Source: Puccinellia tenuiflora | Taxonomy: Eukaryota; Streptophyta; Magnoliopsida; Poales; Poaceae | DNA: 64,000 nucleotides | Assembly (NCBI GenBank): GCA_012064385.1 | Contig: QRDG01000027.1 | Span: forward strand, 2,452,408-2,516,407 | Reading direction: 5' to 3' | Shown: positions 11,563-22,892 of the stretch, piece by piece | How positions within the stretch are numbered: position 1 is the first letter of the stretch | Layout: every line of letters starts with the position of its first letter | Translations under genes and position numbers: made by a program | The notes under the pieces: generated by a model | Databases searched by the model: none | The model's input: the letters and a program-made list of their open reading frames with translations, nothing else | Told to the model about the DNA's origin: nothing

Positions 11563-12742
11563 CATGTTGCTTCGGGCCTTGGATAAGCACTGGCATCATA
11601 ATATACTTTTGGTTCATGCACAACCAAGGAGGAAGGTTATAGATACATAGAGTCACGGACCAGGTGCTATGACTGCTGCTCTGCTCCCCAAACGGATTCA
11701 AGCCATCTGTACTTAGACCAAACCTTAAGTTCCTTGCGTCAGCTGCAAAATGCCAAACGCACTGTCGATGTTTCTTCACTGAGACCCATTAGCGGGGTGT
11801 CTCAGCATCTCGTCTTCCTTACGGTCTTCTTTGTGCCATCGCAACAACTTGGCATGCTCTTTGTTTCGGAACAAACGTTTCAACCGTGGTATTATAGGAG
11901 CATACCACATCACCTTCGCAGGAACCCTCTTCCTGGGGCTATGCTCGCCCTCAACATCACCTGGGTCATCTCGCCCGATCTTATACCGCAATGCACCGCA
12001 TATCGGGCATGCATTCAAATTCTCGTACTTCTCACCGCGGTAGAGGATACAGTCATTGATACATGTATGTATCTTCTCTACCTCTAATCCAAGAGGGCAG
12101 ACAATCTTCTTTGCTTCGTATGTATTGTGGGGCAATTCATTATTCCTTGGAAGACTCTTCTTAAATATTTGTAGCAACTCTTCAAATGGCTTGTCAGATA
12201 TTCCATTCTTTGCCTTCCACTGCAGCAATTCCAGGGTGGTACCCAGCTTTTTCTGCCCATCTTCACAATTTGGGTACAACAATTTTTTGTGATCCTCTAA
12301 CATGCGCTCCAACTTCGACCACTCGTTTTCACTTCCGCACTTCATCTGTTCATCAAGAATGAACCGACGAAGATCATCATCATCGGACTGATCAACAATG
12401 ACCTCATGCTCAACTTCGTCTTCCCCCCATTGTAGTATCACCGTGTTCAGAGAACACAGGATAGCTGTCATCATCCTCTTCTTCAGGGTCTTCCATTATA
12501 ACCCCTATTTCTCCATGTTTGGTCCAACAAAAATAATTGGGCATGAAGCCTGGTCGCAACAGGTGGGAGTGTATGGTTCTCACGCTCGGGTAATTCCTCG
12601 TATTCCGACATTCATCACATGGACAAATCATAAAACCATTCTTCAGCTTGTTTAACTTAACCACATCGAGAAAACGATGCATGCCATCAATGAACTCGGG
12701 ACGGCGTCGATCACCGTACATCCATTCTCGGCTCATCTGCAT
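11563..12742 (-). pseudogene. TNP2-like CACTA transposase, truncated and frameshifted
   Basis: In its intact form this protein cuts and joins CACTA ends. On the minus strand, the N-terminal part begins at the start codon at 12742, or more likely at the second ATG at 12736, just after a cag that looks like a splice acceptor. It shows REWMYGDRR and the cysteine motif CPCDECRN of the transposase-associated domain. The frame shifts near 12428 at a run of six Cs and continues with a stretch containing CPICGALRYK (11776-12474). A TGA at 11776-11778 stands where the family has Trp. After another frameshift, the conserved RNLRFGLSTDG and YNLPPWLCM phrases follow. Homology stops near 11563, so most of the catalytic region is gone. 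The copy is dead but clearly identifiable. Confidence 0.88.
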
Positions 12743-12904
12743 TACATAAATACATCAAAAACCATTACACCAGCTAAATAATGAATAGAGATACATGACC
12801 AAATTAATTAATACAAGTTCATCACATTAAAACCAAATTAGAGTAGTGCCCAAATGTAATACATAGTTCTCACGAAACATACATCAATCGAAACTAACAT
12901 ACAA

Positions 12905-13392
12905 CTATCTAAACAATTTAAATCCAACAACAAATGCGATCAGAATCGCAACCAAGGTAACTATTGAACCAACAGCATAATGATACCAAGCCTCTTGACT
13001 AATGACATATTTTCTAATCTTTTTAAGCTTGACGCGCATTGCATCCATCTTCATCTCGTGAGCAGCGACGACGTCGGCAAGCTCGACCCCATGAGCATCA
13101 ACAATGTCGGCAATCTTAAAGTCCAATACCATCTTCTCTTCCAGGCATTGGAGACGAAGATCTTCACTTATCTTCAATTTTGCTTTCAAATCGTTGTTTT
13201 CTTTTTCTAAAAACTCGACAATAGGGTCGGCTGAAATTTCCGGTTCAACTACCTCCTAAATAAAAAATATATCTAAGTCAAGTTGGTCGGCATGATTGTT
13301 ATAACCACGAAACTAAATAAATAGTTATAAACATATACCACATCCGAATCATACACCGGACGAGGGCCGACGGGGACGGTTATCAAAACCAT
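12905..13392 (-). CDS. CACTA accessory ORF with coiled coil and C-terminal membrane segment
   Basis: I read two exons: 13392-13339, beginning MVLITVPVGPRP, and 13255-12905, joined by a GT-AG intron in phase 0, giving about 134 residues. The second exon has a charged helical region (EFLEKENND, KLKISEDLRLQ) followed by a hydrophobic C-terminal segment around SIVTLVAILIAFVVGF that would span a membrane. Similar small proteins accompany the transposase in Triticeae CACTA elements. Their role is not established to my knowledge. The reading frame is uninterrupted, unlike the neighbouring transposase. Splice sites are inferred from the sequence alone. Confidence 0.6.
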
Positions 13393-13894
13393 GACACTAT
13401 AGATATAAAAAAACATAAGAAAATTATACAAGAAATAATTATGCATTTAAATCATATAACTAACATTTTTTTAAATAAAAGATAAAAAAGAGGCTCACCG
13501 AGGTGGTGTCGGTTACGGAGCGGCGCGGGCGATCGACGGCGGTGAGGAGGGGACGGGACGACACTATATGAAACCACAAATTATACTTTAATTTGAGCTC
13601 AAAATGCATATAAAATAAATGAAATTACTAACTGAGGCATTTCATCAAACACCTTGTAAGCACTACAAAAATCAAACTAGCTAAACTTGCAACAAAATGA
13701 GCTAAACTTGAAATTCCGGAAGAGAAGATGAAGAAGTTGCTAATCCTTGTATAGGGTGCCACAAATCTTGACAAATGTTGAAGGAAAATGGGGTGAATTA
13801 GAGCTTGGGAGAGGGGGAAAATTGAGTTGGGCTCGGGTTGCTCAAAAAATGGAGCTGGCCGGCTCGGGGTGGAAGAAGATATATAGGCAGAACC

Positions 13895-14190
13895 TCTTTA
13901 GTACCGGTTGTTATTGTCAACCGGTACTAAAGAGTAGCCTTTAGTACCGGTTGGTTAAAACAGCCGGTACTAAAGGGCTGGCCGTGGGCCACCAACTGTG
14001 GCCGCATGTGCACCAACCCTTTAGTACCGGTTGGTATTAGCAACCGGTACTAAAGAGTAGCCTTTAGTACCGGTTGCTAATACCAAGCGGTACTAAAGGG
14101 TTGGAGGCTTGGCGCAGCTATACAACCGGTGCTAATGGCCCCCTTTAGTACCGGTTTTTGGACAACCGGTACTAAAGGGGGCGCACCGTT
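13895..14190. repeat. CACTA subterminal repeat array, right end
   Basis: At least seven ctttagtaccggttg units in alternating orientation precede the terminal CCCCTTTTCTACTAGTG. This is the denser of the two ends and lies upstream of the minus-strand transposon genes, so it would be the promoter-side end. Confidence 0.8.
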
Positions 14191-14792
14191 GCCCCCTTTT
14201 CTACTAGTGCCTGGACCCTTGCTGTGCGATTGGTTCGCAGCAGCTGGTGGGCAAGTCTCGGTGGTCGAGGGAGGTGGATCCCGGGGCGGCGGCCGTGGAC
14301 GGTGGTGGACGTCGAGGCGACGGCCTCGGGCTCCCGCGCAGTGACGGTTCAAGGAGGCAGGACCGTTGTCATGTGCGGGTCTTGGTGACGAGCTGGATGA
14401 AGACTGTGCGGACAGAGGGTTCATCGATCTGACTGGATCACCTTCGGACGATGCGAAGGTTGATCTGGTTGCTACGCCGGGGTGGCGGCCTTTAGAACAG
14501 GTGGGTTTTGGTGGCGACCTGGATGAAGACTGCGCGGGCAGAGGGTTCGTCGACCATGACTAGTTCGGCTTCGGGCAATGCGGAGCTTCGTCTTGGTTGC
14601 TACGTCGGAGCGGCGGCCTCGGAGCAGGTGGTATGTGTTGTGGTGTTTGGTCGACTTGCGTCGTGTGGGCGACGGGTCGCCTCGTCTGTGCGGTTTTTTG
14701 TCCTGTTTTCCTCATAAACAGGACGTTGTACAGTTTATATGGTTTTTTTGACCCGGTTTCCCTTATAAACTGGATACGACCATTTAAGCTCA

Positions 14793-14809
14793 AAACTAGT
14801 ACAAGGCAT
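14793..14809. repeat. 17-bp target-site duplication, right copy
   Basis: It is identical to 3257-3273 and closes the GC-rich retroposed element. Confidence 0.85.
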
Positions 14810-17800
14810 GCTCGACTTACATGAAAGTAATTATTTTGATATTTACACATATTGTTTCTTAGTTGTACATAATTCTTACCTTGAAATATTGTTGAGGTCG
14901 AAGAAGATTATAAAAGACACTAAGTTACAATCATAAATAGATACGTAAGTCTATATATATGTCGTTGCTTGAAATTTTCCACACCATGTAAAAGTCAGGA
15001 ATAAGAGCGTGGATTTTTTTATTGATAAATAGCTCGTGAAAAACATGTAAATTTTCCGCACCATGTAAAAGTCTATATTATATGCCGAGATCCCGTTATG
15101 CATGGTCAGACGGCGGCGTCGTCTCGTGTCGTTTCCCCTCCCGAGGGCGTCGTCTTTAAGATTGTGTTCTCTTGCGTGCTCCTCGGGTCTAGAATTGTAT
15201 GACATCGTGATTGACGGGTGTCCAACATGCGATGTGAGATTTCTGTGTTGTGGCTTCCACGACAACGATGATGTTGTCGAGTGATTTCTGTGTTGCGAGC
15301 TTCACTACAATGAGGTCTTCCTAGAAGATCGTTTCTTCGATGAATTTGTAATTGTTGAAGAGTGATGATTATCGTGTGTAAGCTCGACAATGACCTTCAT
15401 CTTCGGCGGTGTGTACATTTGTGTTGGTAGGCAAACTAGGAAAGGTGTGCACGTTTTTATCTTTTTTGAGAACCAAGAGCATCTTATATCTGAAATTTAT
15501 CAAGAAAAACAACAACTGGTACTAAAGCGATACAACTCGGGGCAACACAATAGGTACAAAACCAAAAATGCACTGAAAATCATATTGGTCGTGTTTTTTT
15601 TTTTCGATTGTTCGACGACTGTCGGAAATTGAAATATGCAATAAATAAGCACATGCAAACGCCGTCGAACTTGGTTAGCCGGACGTACGTGCATATCCGA
15701 CCTGCCCATGTACTACAAGAGGTCAATGTGATGGAAGGTTTTGGCATGAAAACAGAACGTGCGGTCGGTCGAAAGGCCATGGTTCAGCTAATGCAGGAGC
15801 GCGACGGCTGTCACGCTCGATCGGTGTCCTCGTTTGGCGTCGCGGGCCGGACCGGACGGACGGCGACCGCTGTAGCTACCGCGCGTTTCCGTGACGGAAC
15901 AATCCGCGAGGCGCGACACGTGTGACCTGTGGCCGGCGTCGGTGACAGACAGACATCGTCGCTGCGGCTGCCGTGCACGGCCGGTGCGCGCGGCTGCCAT
16001 CAGGAGCTCGTGAAACCAAAGCTGCCCGGGCCGTGGGGAGTTGACGAGCTTGATAGGTCACGCACTCACGCAGTTGACAAGTTGCGCGGTGGGCGACAAG
16101 ACACGTACGTCCCGGAGCGAATAAATTTTGCAACGAAAACTTGGCCTCTCCTCCGTCTCCCCCCTCTCTCTCTCTAGCCAGCGTTTACACTTGACACCAT
16201 GCAGTCAGTCTGTCCGGCCGGGTAATTAGTGAGCGAGAATGACGGCCCAAGCTGAGCACGGCCGTCCGTCTCGAGTGCCGCAAAAAAAGGGACCCCAAAA
16301 CGCACGGAGTCAGCTCGTGAAACCCGGGCTCGGGCGTGCGTTTTCAGCTGCCCTCGCTCGCCTTGCGATCGATACCAAAGTCGGCGCGACCATATGCGAC
16401 TCGCGCACGTCTCACTCTGGCCGCGTTGCGTGAGCGTGAGCGAGCGAGCAAGCCCACCGACCGGAGAGCAGGAGGCGCGCTGGGACGCGTGTTCACGTCG
16501 CTGGCTGCTACCAGGAGGGGGAGGATCCCGGACGCGCCGCTCGCTGGAAGTATGTTGGACGTCAACTACTTGGACCTGCCTGGTCTTAATTTCGAGTTTC
16601 GACGACCCTGGTTCCGTCTTAAATTACTCTCTGGTAAAATAAATCGCACTAGTAGTACGTACATGTATTGCGAACCGTGACTCCGTGTGAGTGGACACTC
16701 CATGGAGTATTACTGTACGCCGAACTTGGTTGTCCCGACGTGCGCGAGTGCACCGCATCAAACTTATGCTAAATCTTTACTATTAAATTGAAATCAGACG
16801 TGATGGTTTATGATGGTACGTCACGCGTAAAAGACAGGTTTACCCTCCCACCGAAATATCTACTACTGCCTTTCTACAACAAAAAAAAACGATTATTTCC
16901 TGACCATAAAACACGTTTCCTTCCGGAATGGCAATAGATCGAATTAATGTCCGACTTGGCTACGGAGTCCAGCAGGCACGCGTACTACTAATTACCATCT
17001 CAAATTTTTCCAATTTCTCGCTTTGGTACGTGCAGCCGTGCTGACATCTATGCAGTTTACACACCACACACCAGGACTCATCCCATTGGGAAGCGCCGGC
17101 AAAATCACGGGGACCTTGCAGATCTTCTCCATTAAGCTCACGGACATTCAGGCCCGGCCCTGATGTATGGCGACCTTGGCAAAGTCCAAGGGCCCATGAC
17201 TAGTCTAGGTACAAGCCCAAAGGTCGGCCGCTATGAACCAAACAGGGCAAGCCTACCAACACAAACACCGCACATACCACCGAGGAGGGAAAAATCGTCG
17301 AGGCCATCCGATACGTCATTGTCGAGCCCCGTGCGGCTGGTATCCTTTGTGCCCTGTGATTAGATTTGGGATCGGGTTTCTGGCTGAGAAAATTCAAATT
17401 TGAGATCAATTACGCCATTTGCATGAACTCGGCATTACGTTTGGGGACATTTTAGGGGCAACGTGAAGTTATCTTAGAGCAGCGGGCTCATGAGCATTTC
17501 TAGCGTACACGTGCCAACTAACTAAATGTTTCTTCCCTATGAGAATTGACAATAAGCCGACTCTCAATTGAAAGTTGAGCAAAAATGACCCTAAATTCGA
17601 AATATTAGCAGAAACTAGCTAGCAAATTTCCTCGGTGCCAACTATTTTGGTGTTGAACTTGGTTAGATCACCACCATAACTTAGATTAAATCTTAGCAAA
17701 TGAAACGACGATTCACATTTTGGGGCCAGTGCCACTATGGTCCGCATTGAGATTTGAGAGCTTTGTGTCATTCCTTTGCTGTTAAACCATCTAAGTAGCC

Positions 17801-19285
17801 AAGTAGACAAAGTAGTCTAGTTTAAAGGTGAACAACCCTAAGCCTCAAAGCTCAGTGATGACGATACTGGCTATGACATCTGAATCTTTGGTTCATTCCC
17901 AAAAACCCTATTTTTTTTTATCAATTCCAATACTCAAGCATGATGCTGAGTCAAGTTCAATGTCGGAATGCCTATAGCACCACGCAAAATGGGTCAAACT
18001 TGATTGAAGTTTCATGCTAGGGTCATCTTTAGCTAAAAATTCAATAGAGGGACAATTAACAAACATGCATGTTTTTTCGTAATGCTATGATTTTACTGAG
18101 AAAATAGATCATCTAAAGTTACCTTAACAAATGGGAACACCAAAATTGTTAGATATGAAATTTGTGTGGCGACATAACCAGACGAAAAAATAAACTTTCT
18201 CCATGCAAAAAATCAATAAAACTTGCGATGAGACTAAATCGTGATTTGATATGTTTGCCGGTGTAGATGCAAATTGTGTACTATAAGCCCTTCATATTGA
18301 ATTGTTTAATACATGATGCCTAAATTACTGTTTTATATTGAAATTTGATGGTTATATCTACAAAAACCACACACAAACAAACTAAATGCAAAATTTGGGT
18401 CAACATTCACCATGTATGCAAATAGTTTATATATGGTACTCTCTGCTATCTATTCTCGTGGCATTTTCGATGTCCAAATATTTCAGATGCATACGTCATC
18501 ATTATTTCTTACATGGTTGCATCGGGATAAGTTAGTAAAATCACTATGGAGGCATCAAATTATTATTACTTTCGAAATGGAGAAATACCCTGACCTCTAT
18601 ATTGAAGGGATGCATATGGCCTTGATTTATTTCTTCTATTCGATATAGACGGGAGAAAAATCCTCATATCAAATAATTACTAACAAATAAATAAATAAGA
18701 ATAATAGGCAATGTATGTCAATGGAAATGACTAGTCTAGCCACTCGAAATGTGACGCCACTGGTTCTACAACGTCAAATAAAAATGAACGGATGGAGTAA
18801 AACCTAGCCGGCTAATAGTACATCTGATCTTCAATTATTTAGCTTTGTTCTTCTTAATATTCCTAGCTGGTATTTGGAATGGGATTCCGTGGCAGGAGAT
18901 AACACCGTCACGAGTTGTGGCTCGCAACGCTGTCCCCTTTTGCCTTTCTTAGAAGGAGGATACCTGAGTTCACAAAATGGCATCATGCCTTGTTATAGCC
19001 CTACGGACACACGAAAGATGTCTAGCTTTTCTCACACAAATAGAGGGTGAGAAGGACATATCTTACGTCCGTAGGCCACTGCCTGTAAATATTCTTGGCA
19101 AGTTGACCTTACGTACGTAGGCCGGTCACTATATGGCACGCATGTCTCGAATCGATGCGGCCACACGCGCATTTTTGGCACGAAAGAATAGGAATCGATT
19201 CACAGGTTTTCATGTAACTCCGGAACGCTTCACGGGAGCTTTTTTCAGAGAGTGTCGAGAGACCATTAAGGACGATGTCATGAAA
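14810..19285. other. Intergenic spacer, no gene recognised
   Basis: About 4.5 kb without a recognisable domain. A 23-bp phrase containing cacaccatgtaaaagtc is repeated with one change near 14980 and 15055. GC-rich sequence from 15780 to 16560 has many short overlapping frames in all phases, which looks compositional. The remainder is AT-rich. I see no bounded transposon here, although old unrecognised remnants are likely. Confidence 0.45.
19281..19285. repeat. 5-bp target-site duplication of the gypsy element (left)
   Basis: TGAAA here and at 28236-28240 bracket the retrotransposon. Confidence 0.9.
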
Positions 19286-19584
19286 TGTCAGCAACCCCGA
19301 CATTGGTGGACCGGCGGCCCATACCACTGATGGGCCAGATGACTCGATGGGCCGCAACCTCAGCAAGCGCCAACACAGACCGAACCTTCGAGTGTCAGGT
19401 GGAGACTGGGTGCAGATCACGGCAACCGGCGGCGATGGCAAGACCAAGTACCATAGCTACCAACTACTTTCCTTGTTGTTCATCCCTCAGCACAATGTGT
19501 TTGTAATCGCTCGATCCACAATCTCGCTACTCTGTACCCGAATTCGGTGTCTATATGCCATAGAATCGCTGAAGATACCTAACA
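19286..19584 (+). repeat. 5' LTR of the gypsy element
   Basis: It begins tgtcagcaaccccgac and ends gatacctaaca. It is 43 bp shorter than the 3' LTR (342 bp), mainly because of a length difference around 19410-19425, where the 3' copy carries extra sequence (28020-28075). The two LTRs also differ by scattered substitutions, so the insertion is not recent. Confidence 0.92.
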
Positions 19585-19586
19585 CC

Positions 19587-19599
19587 TGGTATCAGAGCC
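19587..19599 (+). promoter_or_regulatory. Primer-binding site (initiator Met tRNA)
   Basis: TGGTATCAGAGCC lies two bases after the 5' LTR. It is complementary to the 3' end of plant initiator methionine tRNA, the usual primer for minus-strand synthesis. Confidence 0.9.
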
Positions 19600-19714
19600 A
19601 AAAGATCTGAGCCAATTTTTTTCTTCCACCTTCTCAAGCCTCTAGATCTTTGATCTGGCTACATCCATCATCGAAACCCGCCACCAAAAAGCCACTCGCA
19701 TCGCTCGCGCATCC

Positions 19715-20287
19715 ATGGAGCCGGTTACTAAGGAAGATCTGAAGGATCTGTTCAAGGAGTGGAAGGTCGAGATCAAGAGCGCCGTCACGGAGGAGCTCAG
19801 AGAGTGGGTTCCGCAGGTAGACAAGCAGATCTACGGGCTCCAGGTAGCGGTAGATCTCCTTCAGCAGCATGTCTACCGCGACGACTTCCACGACGCGGAG
19901 GAGGCGTCCCCGAAGGATCTCGTCGATCCTTCGGCATCCAAGTCCGGCAGCGACCCACCGCTGTCGGATCCTCCTCGGGCCAGTGGCCACGGCGACGATT
20001 CAAACCCACGGACGACGGTTATTGGTGGCCCTACAGCGCCGGTAACCCCTCCGGCCAACGGTACGATCGTCCTTCCTTACCATGTGTTTCTGCCATTCTG
20101 CGGCCAGCCTCCGTCGTCGATGCCATTCCCGGTATTTGACGGCGAGAATCCCCAACTGTGGATGGATTTGGCTGAGCAGTACTTTACTGTGTATGGAGTA
20201 CAGGAATCGTATTGGGCACAGATGGCCACTCTGAATTTCCCCCTACTACGGTTGTCCGGTTGTAGTCAGTTCGTAAGAAATTGCTAG
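19715..20287 (+). pseudogene. Gag remnant of the gypsy element
   Basis: The frame starts MEPVTKEDLKDLFKEWK and gives 190 residues. It has an acidic, helical N-terminal part, a proline- and serine-rich linker and the beginning of the retrotransposon gag domain (MPFPVFDGENPQLW near residue 136). The domain breaks off about 40 residues later at a rearranged junction, so the capsid core and any zinc knuckle are lost. Gag would form the particle that packages element RNA. This truncated form cannot. Confidence 0.85.
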
Positions 20288-20366
20288 GATGTAATTGGGA
20301 GAGTTTAACGCTCCCAATTGGGAAGTTGCTAGGATGTAATTGGGAAATTGCTAGGATGTAATTGGG
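20277..20366 (+). repeat. Filler-like short tandem repeat at the gag/protease deletion junction
   Basis: The phrase ttgctaggatgtaattggg occurs three times (about 20281, 20325 and 20348). A reversed piece, ctcccaattggg, lies between the first two copies. The repeats sit exactly where gag homology ends and protease homology begins, which looks like templated filler added during end-joining repair of a deletion. Confidence 0.75.
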
Positions 20367-21831
20367 TAGCCACTTCCTTCGTAAATGCTCAATTGGTGCA
20401 AGGGTTCACTGGTAGACAGCCTCTGTCCAAGCCGGCTCGTGTCAAAATTGCAAATGGAGCAGAATTGAACTGCACTGAAGAACTGGTACTCTGTCCATGG
20501 GTTTCTCAGCAGCTTACATTCAACACTACATTCAAGATATTGCCGTTAGGGGGATTTGACATTATTCTGGGGATGGATTGGCTTGAGCAGTATAATCATG
20601 CCATTGATTGGGTTGCTAAAAGTCTCACGCTCGGGCTGGAAGGACAAGTGGTTTGCTTGCAAGGTCTGCAACTTAATGCCCCATCCTGTGCAAGTATAAC
20701 AATATTGCAGCTGCACCAATTGTTGAAGGAAAATAACATCGAACACATGGTATTTGTCTGTACACAGTCAGACACACCAGAGTTACTGAAATCTGAGAAC
20801 CTTTCAGGCCAGACTATCCTTGTGGAGATTCAGTCTATTGTTGATGAATTATCAGATATTTTTGCTGAGCCTACTGGCTTGCCACTCAGGCGTTCTTGCG
20901 ATCATACCATCCCCCTTATACCCGGTGCTCAACCTATCAGCATGAGACCATATCGCCATTCTCTAGATACTAAGGATTAAATTTAAAAACAGGTGGCTGA
21001 ACTGTTACAGAGTGGCATTATTCGGCGCAGCTCTAGCTCCTTCTCGTCTCCCATCATTCTGGTGCGCGAGAAGGATGGTCAATGGCGTATGTGCATTGAT
21101 TACCGCAAGCTCAACACACTGACAATTCCCACCAAGTTCCCCATTCCAGTGATTGATGAATTGCTTGATGAATTAGCAGGTGCCACATGGTTCAGCAAAC
21201 TGGACTTACGGGCAGGGTATCATCAAATTCGGTTGGTAGAGGGGGAAGAATTCAAGACAACATTTCAAACACATTCAGGCCGTTATGAGTACAAGGTCAT
21301 GCCATTTGGCTTGGCAGGATCCCAGCCACTTTTCAAGGCGCAATGAACACAACCCTGCAACCAGTTCTGCGACATTGTGCCTTGGTGTTTTTTGATGATA
21401 TACTGATTTACTCCAAGACCTTGGATGATTACGTAGCACTCGTTCGGGAAGTGCTCTCACTGCTGCGTCATGATCAATGGAATATCAAACGCTCTAAATG
21501 CTTGTTTGCCCAACGTAGCTTGTCTTATCTGGGCTTTATTATCGGTGGTGACGGTTTGTCAACTGAACATGACAAGATTCTCAAGGTTTTACAGTGGCCT
21601 GTTCCCAAGAATATCAAGGAGCTGCGGTAAGTGTTGGGACTGACTGGCTATTACCGCAAACATATTCGCCATTACGGCATCATAGTCCGGCCGCTCACCA
21701 ATCTCCTCAAGAAGAATACTCCATTTATTTGGACTAGCACATGTGACACGGCTTTCTCTACACTCAAGGATTGCTTGACCAGCGCCCCAGTACTGGCACT
21801 CCCTGATTGCACCCGCCAGTTTGTGGTGGAG
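20348..21831 (+). pseudogene. Protease, reverse transcriptase and start of RNase H, broken
   Basis: The aspartic protease region keeps FDIILGMDWL, but the DSG active-site phrase before TSFVNAQL is gone. After the protease come RT motifs: a stop at about 20978, the finger region with REKDGQWRMCIDYRKLN, KLDLRAGYHQIR, and the catalytic VFFDDILIYSK near 21388. One base is missing near 21322 (after MPFGLAG), shifting the frame, and an in-frame TAA at 21628-21630 interrupts the phrase before LGLTGYYRK. RNase H begins with RQFVVE and is cut at 21831 by a solo LTR. The intact polyprotein would process Gag-Pol and copy RNA into DNA. This copy cannot. Confidence 0.9.
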
Positions 21832-22510
21832 TGCTGATTGCTGTTGGGAAACCCCAAGAGGAAAGTATGAAGCAGCGTAGCGGAAGTTTTCCCTTGATTT
21901 CAAAACCAAGATTGTCGAACCAGGAGGACTTGGAGAAGGCTTAGCAAGGTGTCAATAGCGCCGTTTCTCGATTATTGACGTGGACCTGCACACAATCACG
22001 AACAAACTACTTTGCCCCAATAAAACAGAGAGGTTGTCAATTTCTCCCGCTTGCCAAACACAAAGAATTAAATGTGTGGATGTAAAATATGATGAGGATG
22101 AAATATGACCAGCGAGCAAATGATGATGAAAAGTTATGAAAACGGTTGTAAACAATGTAGGAAAATAGGACCGGGGTACACAGTTCACTAGAGGTGTCTC
22201 TCCAAATGATATACATGACGGGTAAACAAATTACAGCATGGCAATTGATATAATTGTAGGCGCACAACAAGGCTATCATAAAACAATATAGTTCACCGCT
22301 TCATAATATGTGCATTACGTCAAAATACATAGACCGTCATCCAACTGAATCTATGACTAATAATCCACTATGGGATCGCTATCCAGCATGTCACCCAAAA
22401 CTATTATGTTGCAAGCAACAGATCATCGCAATAAGCAAAGTGCATAATGTAAGCAATGTAGATAACACGAAGAAATCACACCGTTGTTTTCTCCCTAGTG
22501 GCAACAACAC

Positions 22511-22892
22511 GAGAACGTATCCAGTGAAACCGTGCACCCGTGCACCCAACCCCAAAATCGACCCCCTAAAATGTTTCAAAAAATACGAAAAAAGTTTAGA
22601 AATACATTATGCTCATATCTAATATGTCACAAAATTTTGGCTTCAAATTCGTAACAGAACTCAAGAAACAAAAAAAACAAAGTATAGCATGAATAGTGTT
22701 CAGATCACTATTCACATATGGCTTTGTCATTTTGTTTCTTGAGCTCTGTTACGAATTTGAAGCCAAAATTTTGTGACATATTAGATATGATCATAATGTA
22801 TTTCCAAACTTTTTTCGTATTTTTTGAAACATTTTATGGGGTCGATTTTGGGGTTGGGTGCACGGGTGCACGGTTTCACTGGATACGTTCTC
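22511..22892. mobile_element. Mutator-type palindromic MITE (382 bp)
   Basis: Two arms of about 170 bp are near-perfect inverted repeats, from gagaacgtatccagtgaaac at the left to its complement at the right, joined by a short loop near 22690-22715. The 10-bp duplication gcaacaacac flanks it (22501-22510 and 22893-22902), in the 9-11 bp range of Mutator-like elements. It has no coding capacity. A transcript would fold into a long hairpin. Confidence 0.88.

Larger units (their letters stand above)
4142..14209 (-). mobile_element. CACTA (En/Spm) DNA transposon, 10.07 kb with nested insertion
   Basis: The element starts CACTAGTAGAGAACAGGG and ends with CCCCTTTTCTACTAGTG, a CACTA-type inverted terminus. 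It is flanked by CCT at 4139-4141 and 14210-14212, the 3-bp duplication expected for this superfamily. Subterminal arrays of a palindromic unit (ctttagtaccggttg and its complement) occur at both ends and in the interior. It carries remnants of two minus-strand genes: a TNP2-type transposase (11563-12742) and a smaller coiled-coil membrane protein (12905-13392). The transposase is broken, so the copy cannot move by itself. About 3.9 kb of its length is a later insertion at 4258-8163. Confidence 0.93.
3274..14792. mobile_element. GC-rich retroposed element (about 1.45 kb) split by a CACTA transposon
   Basis: Without the CACTA insertion, the two parts (3274-4141 and 14213-14792) make about 1449 bp of mostly GC-rich DNA bracketed by identical 17-bp target duplications. 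The end near 14640-14790 carries paired 'cataaac' phrases in T-rich context. The same end is present inverted at about 51900-52050, so this belongs to a repeat family. No reverse transcriptase or other domain is visible and there is no clear poly(A), so the class is inferred from the target duplication: a non-autonomous LINE- or SINE-like element. The GC-rich frames are compositional and I do not call a gene. Confidence 0.65.

Noticed and set aside
13895..14190. Regularly repeated palindromic units resembling a CRISPR array
   Set aside because: The units alternate in orientation, have no uniform spacers and are the known subterminal repeats of a CACTA transposon in a plant genome.
15780..16680. 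GC-rich open frames in the spacer
   Set aside because: Overlapping frames in opposite strands, no conserved motif and no promoter or splice pattern.
20348..20980. Stand-alone aspartic protease gene
   Set aside because: It lies between gag and RT of an LTR element, lacks the DSG active site and is part of its polyprotein.
22511..22892. Possible microRNA precursor
   Set aside because: The hairpin is almost perfectly paired over 170 bp and flanked by a 10-bp duplication, so a MITE explains it. A regulatory small-RNA role is not shown by sequence alone.
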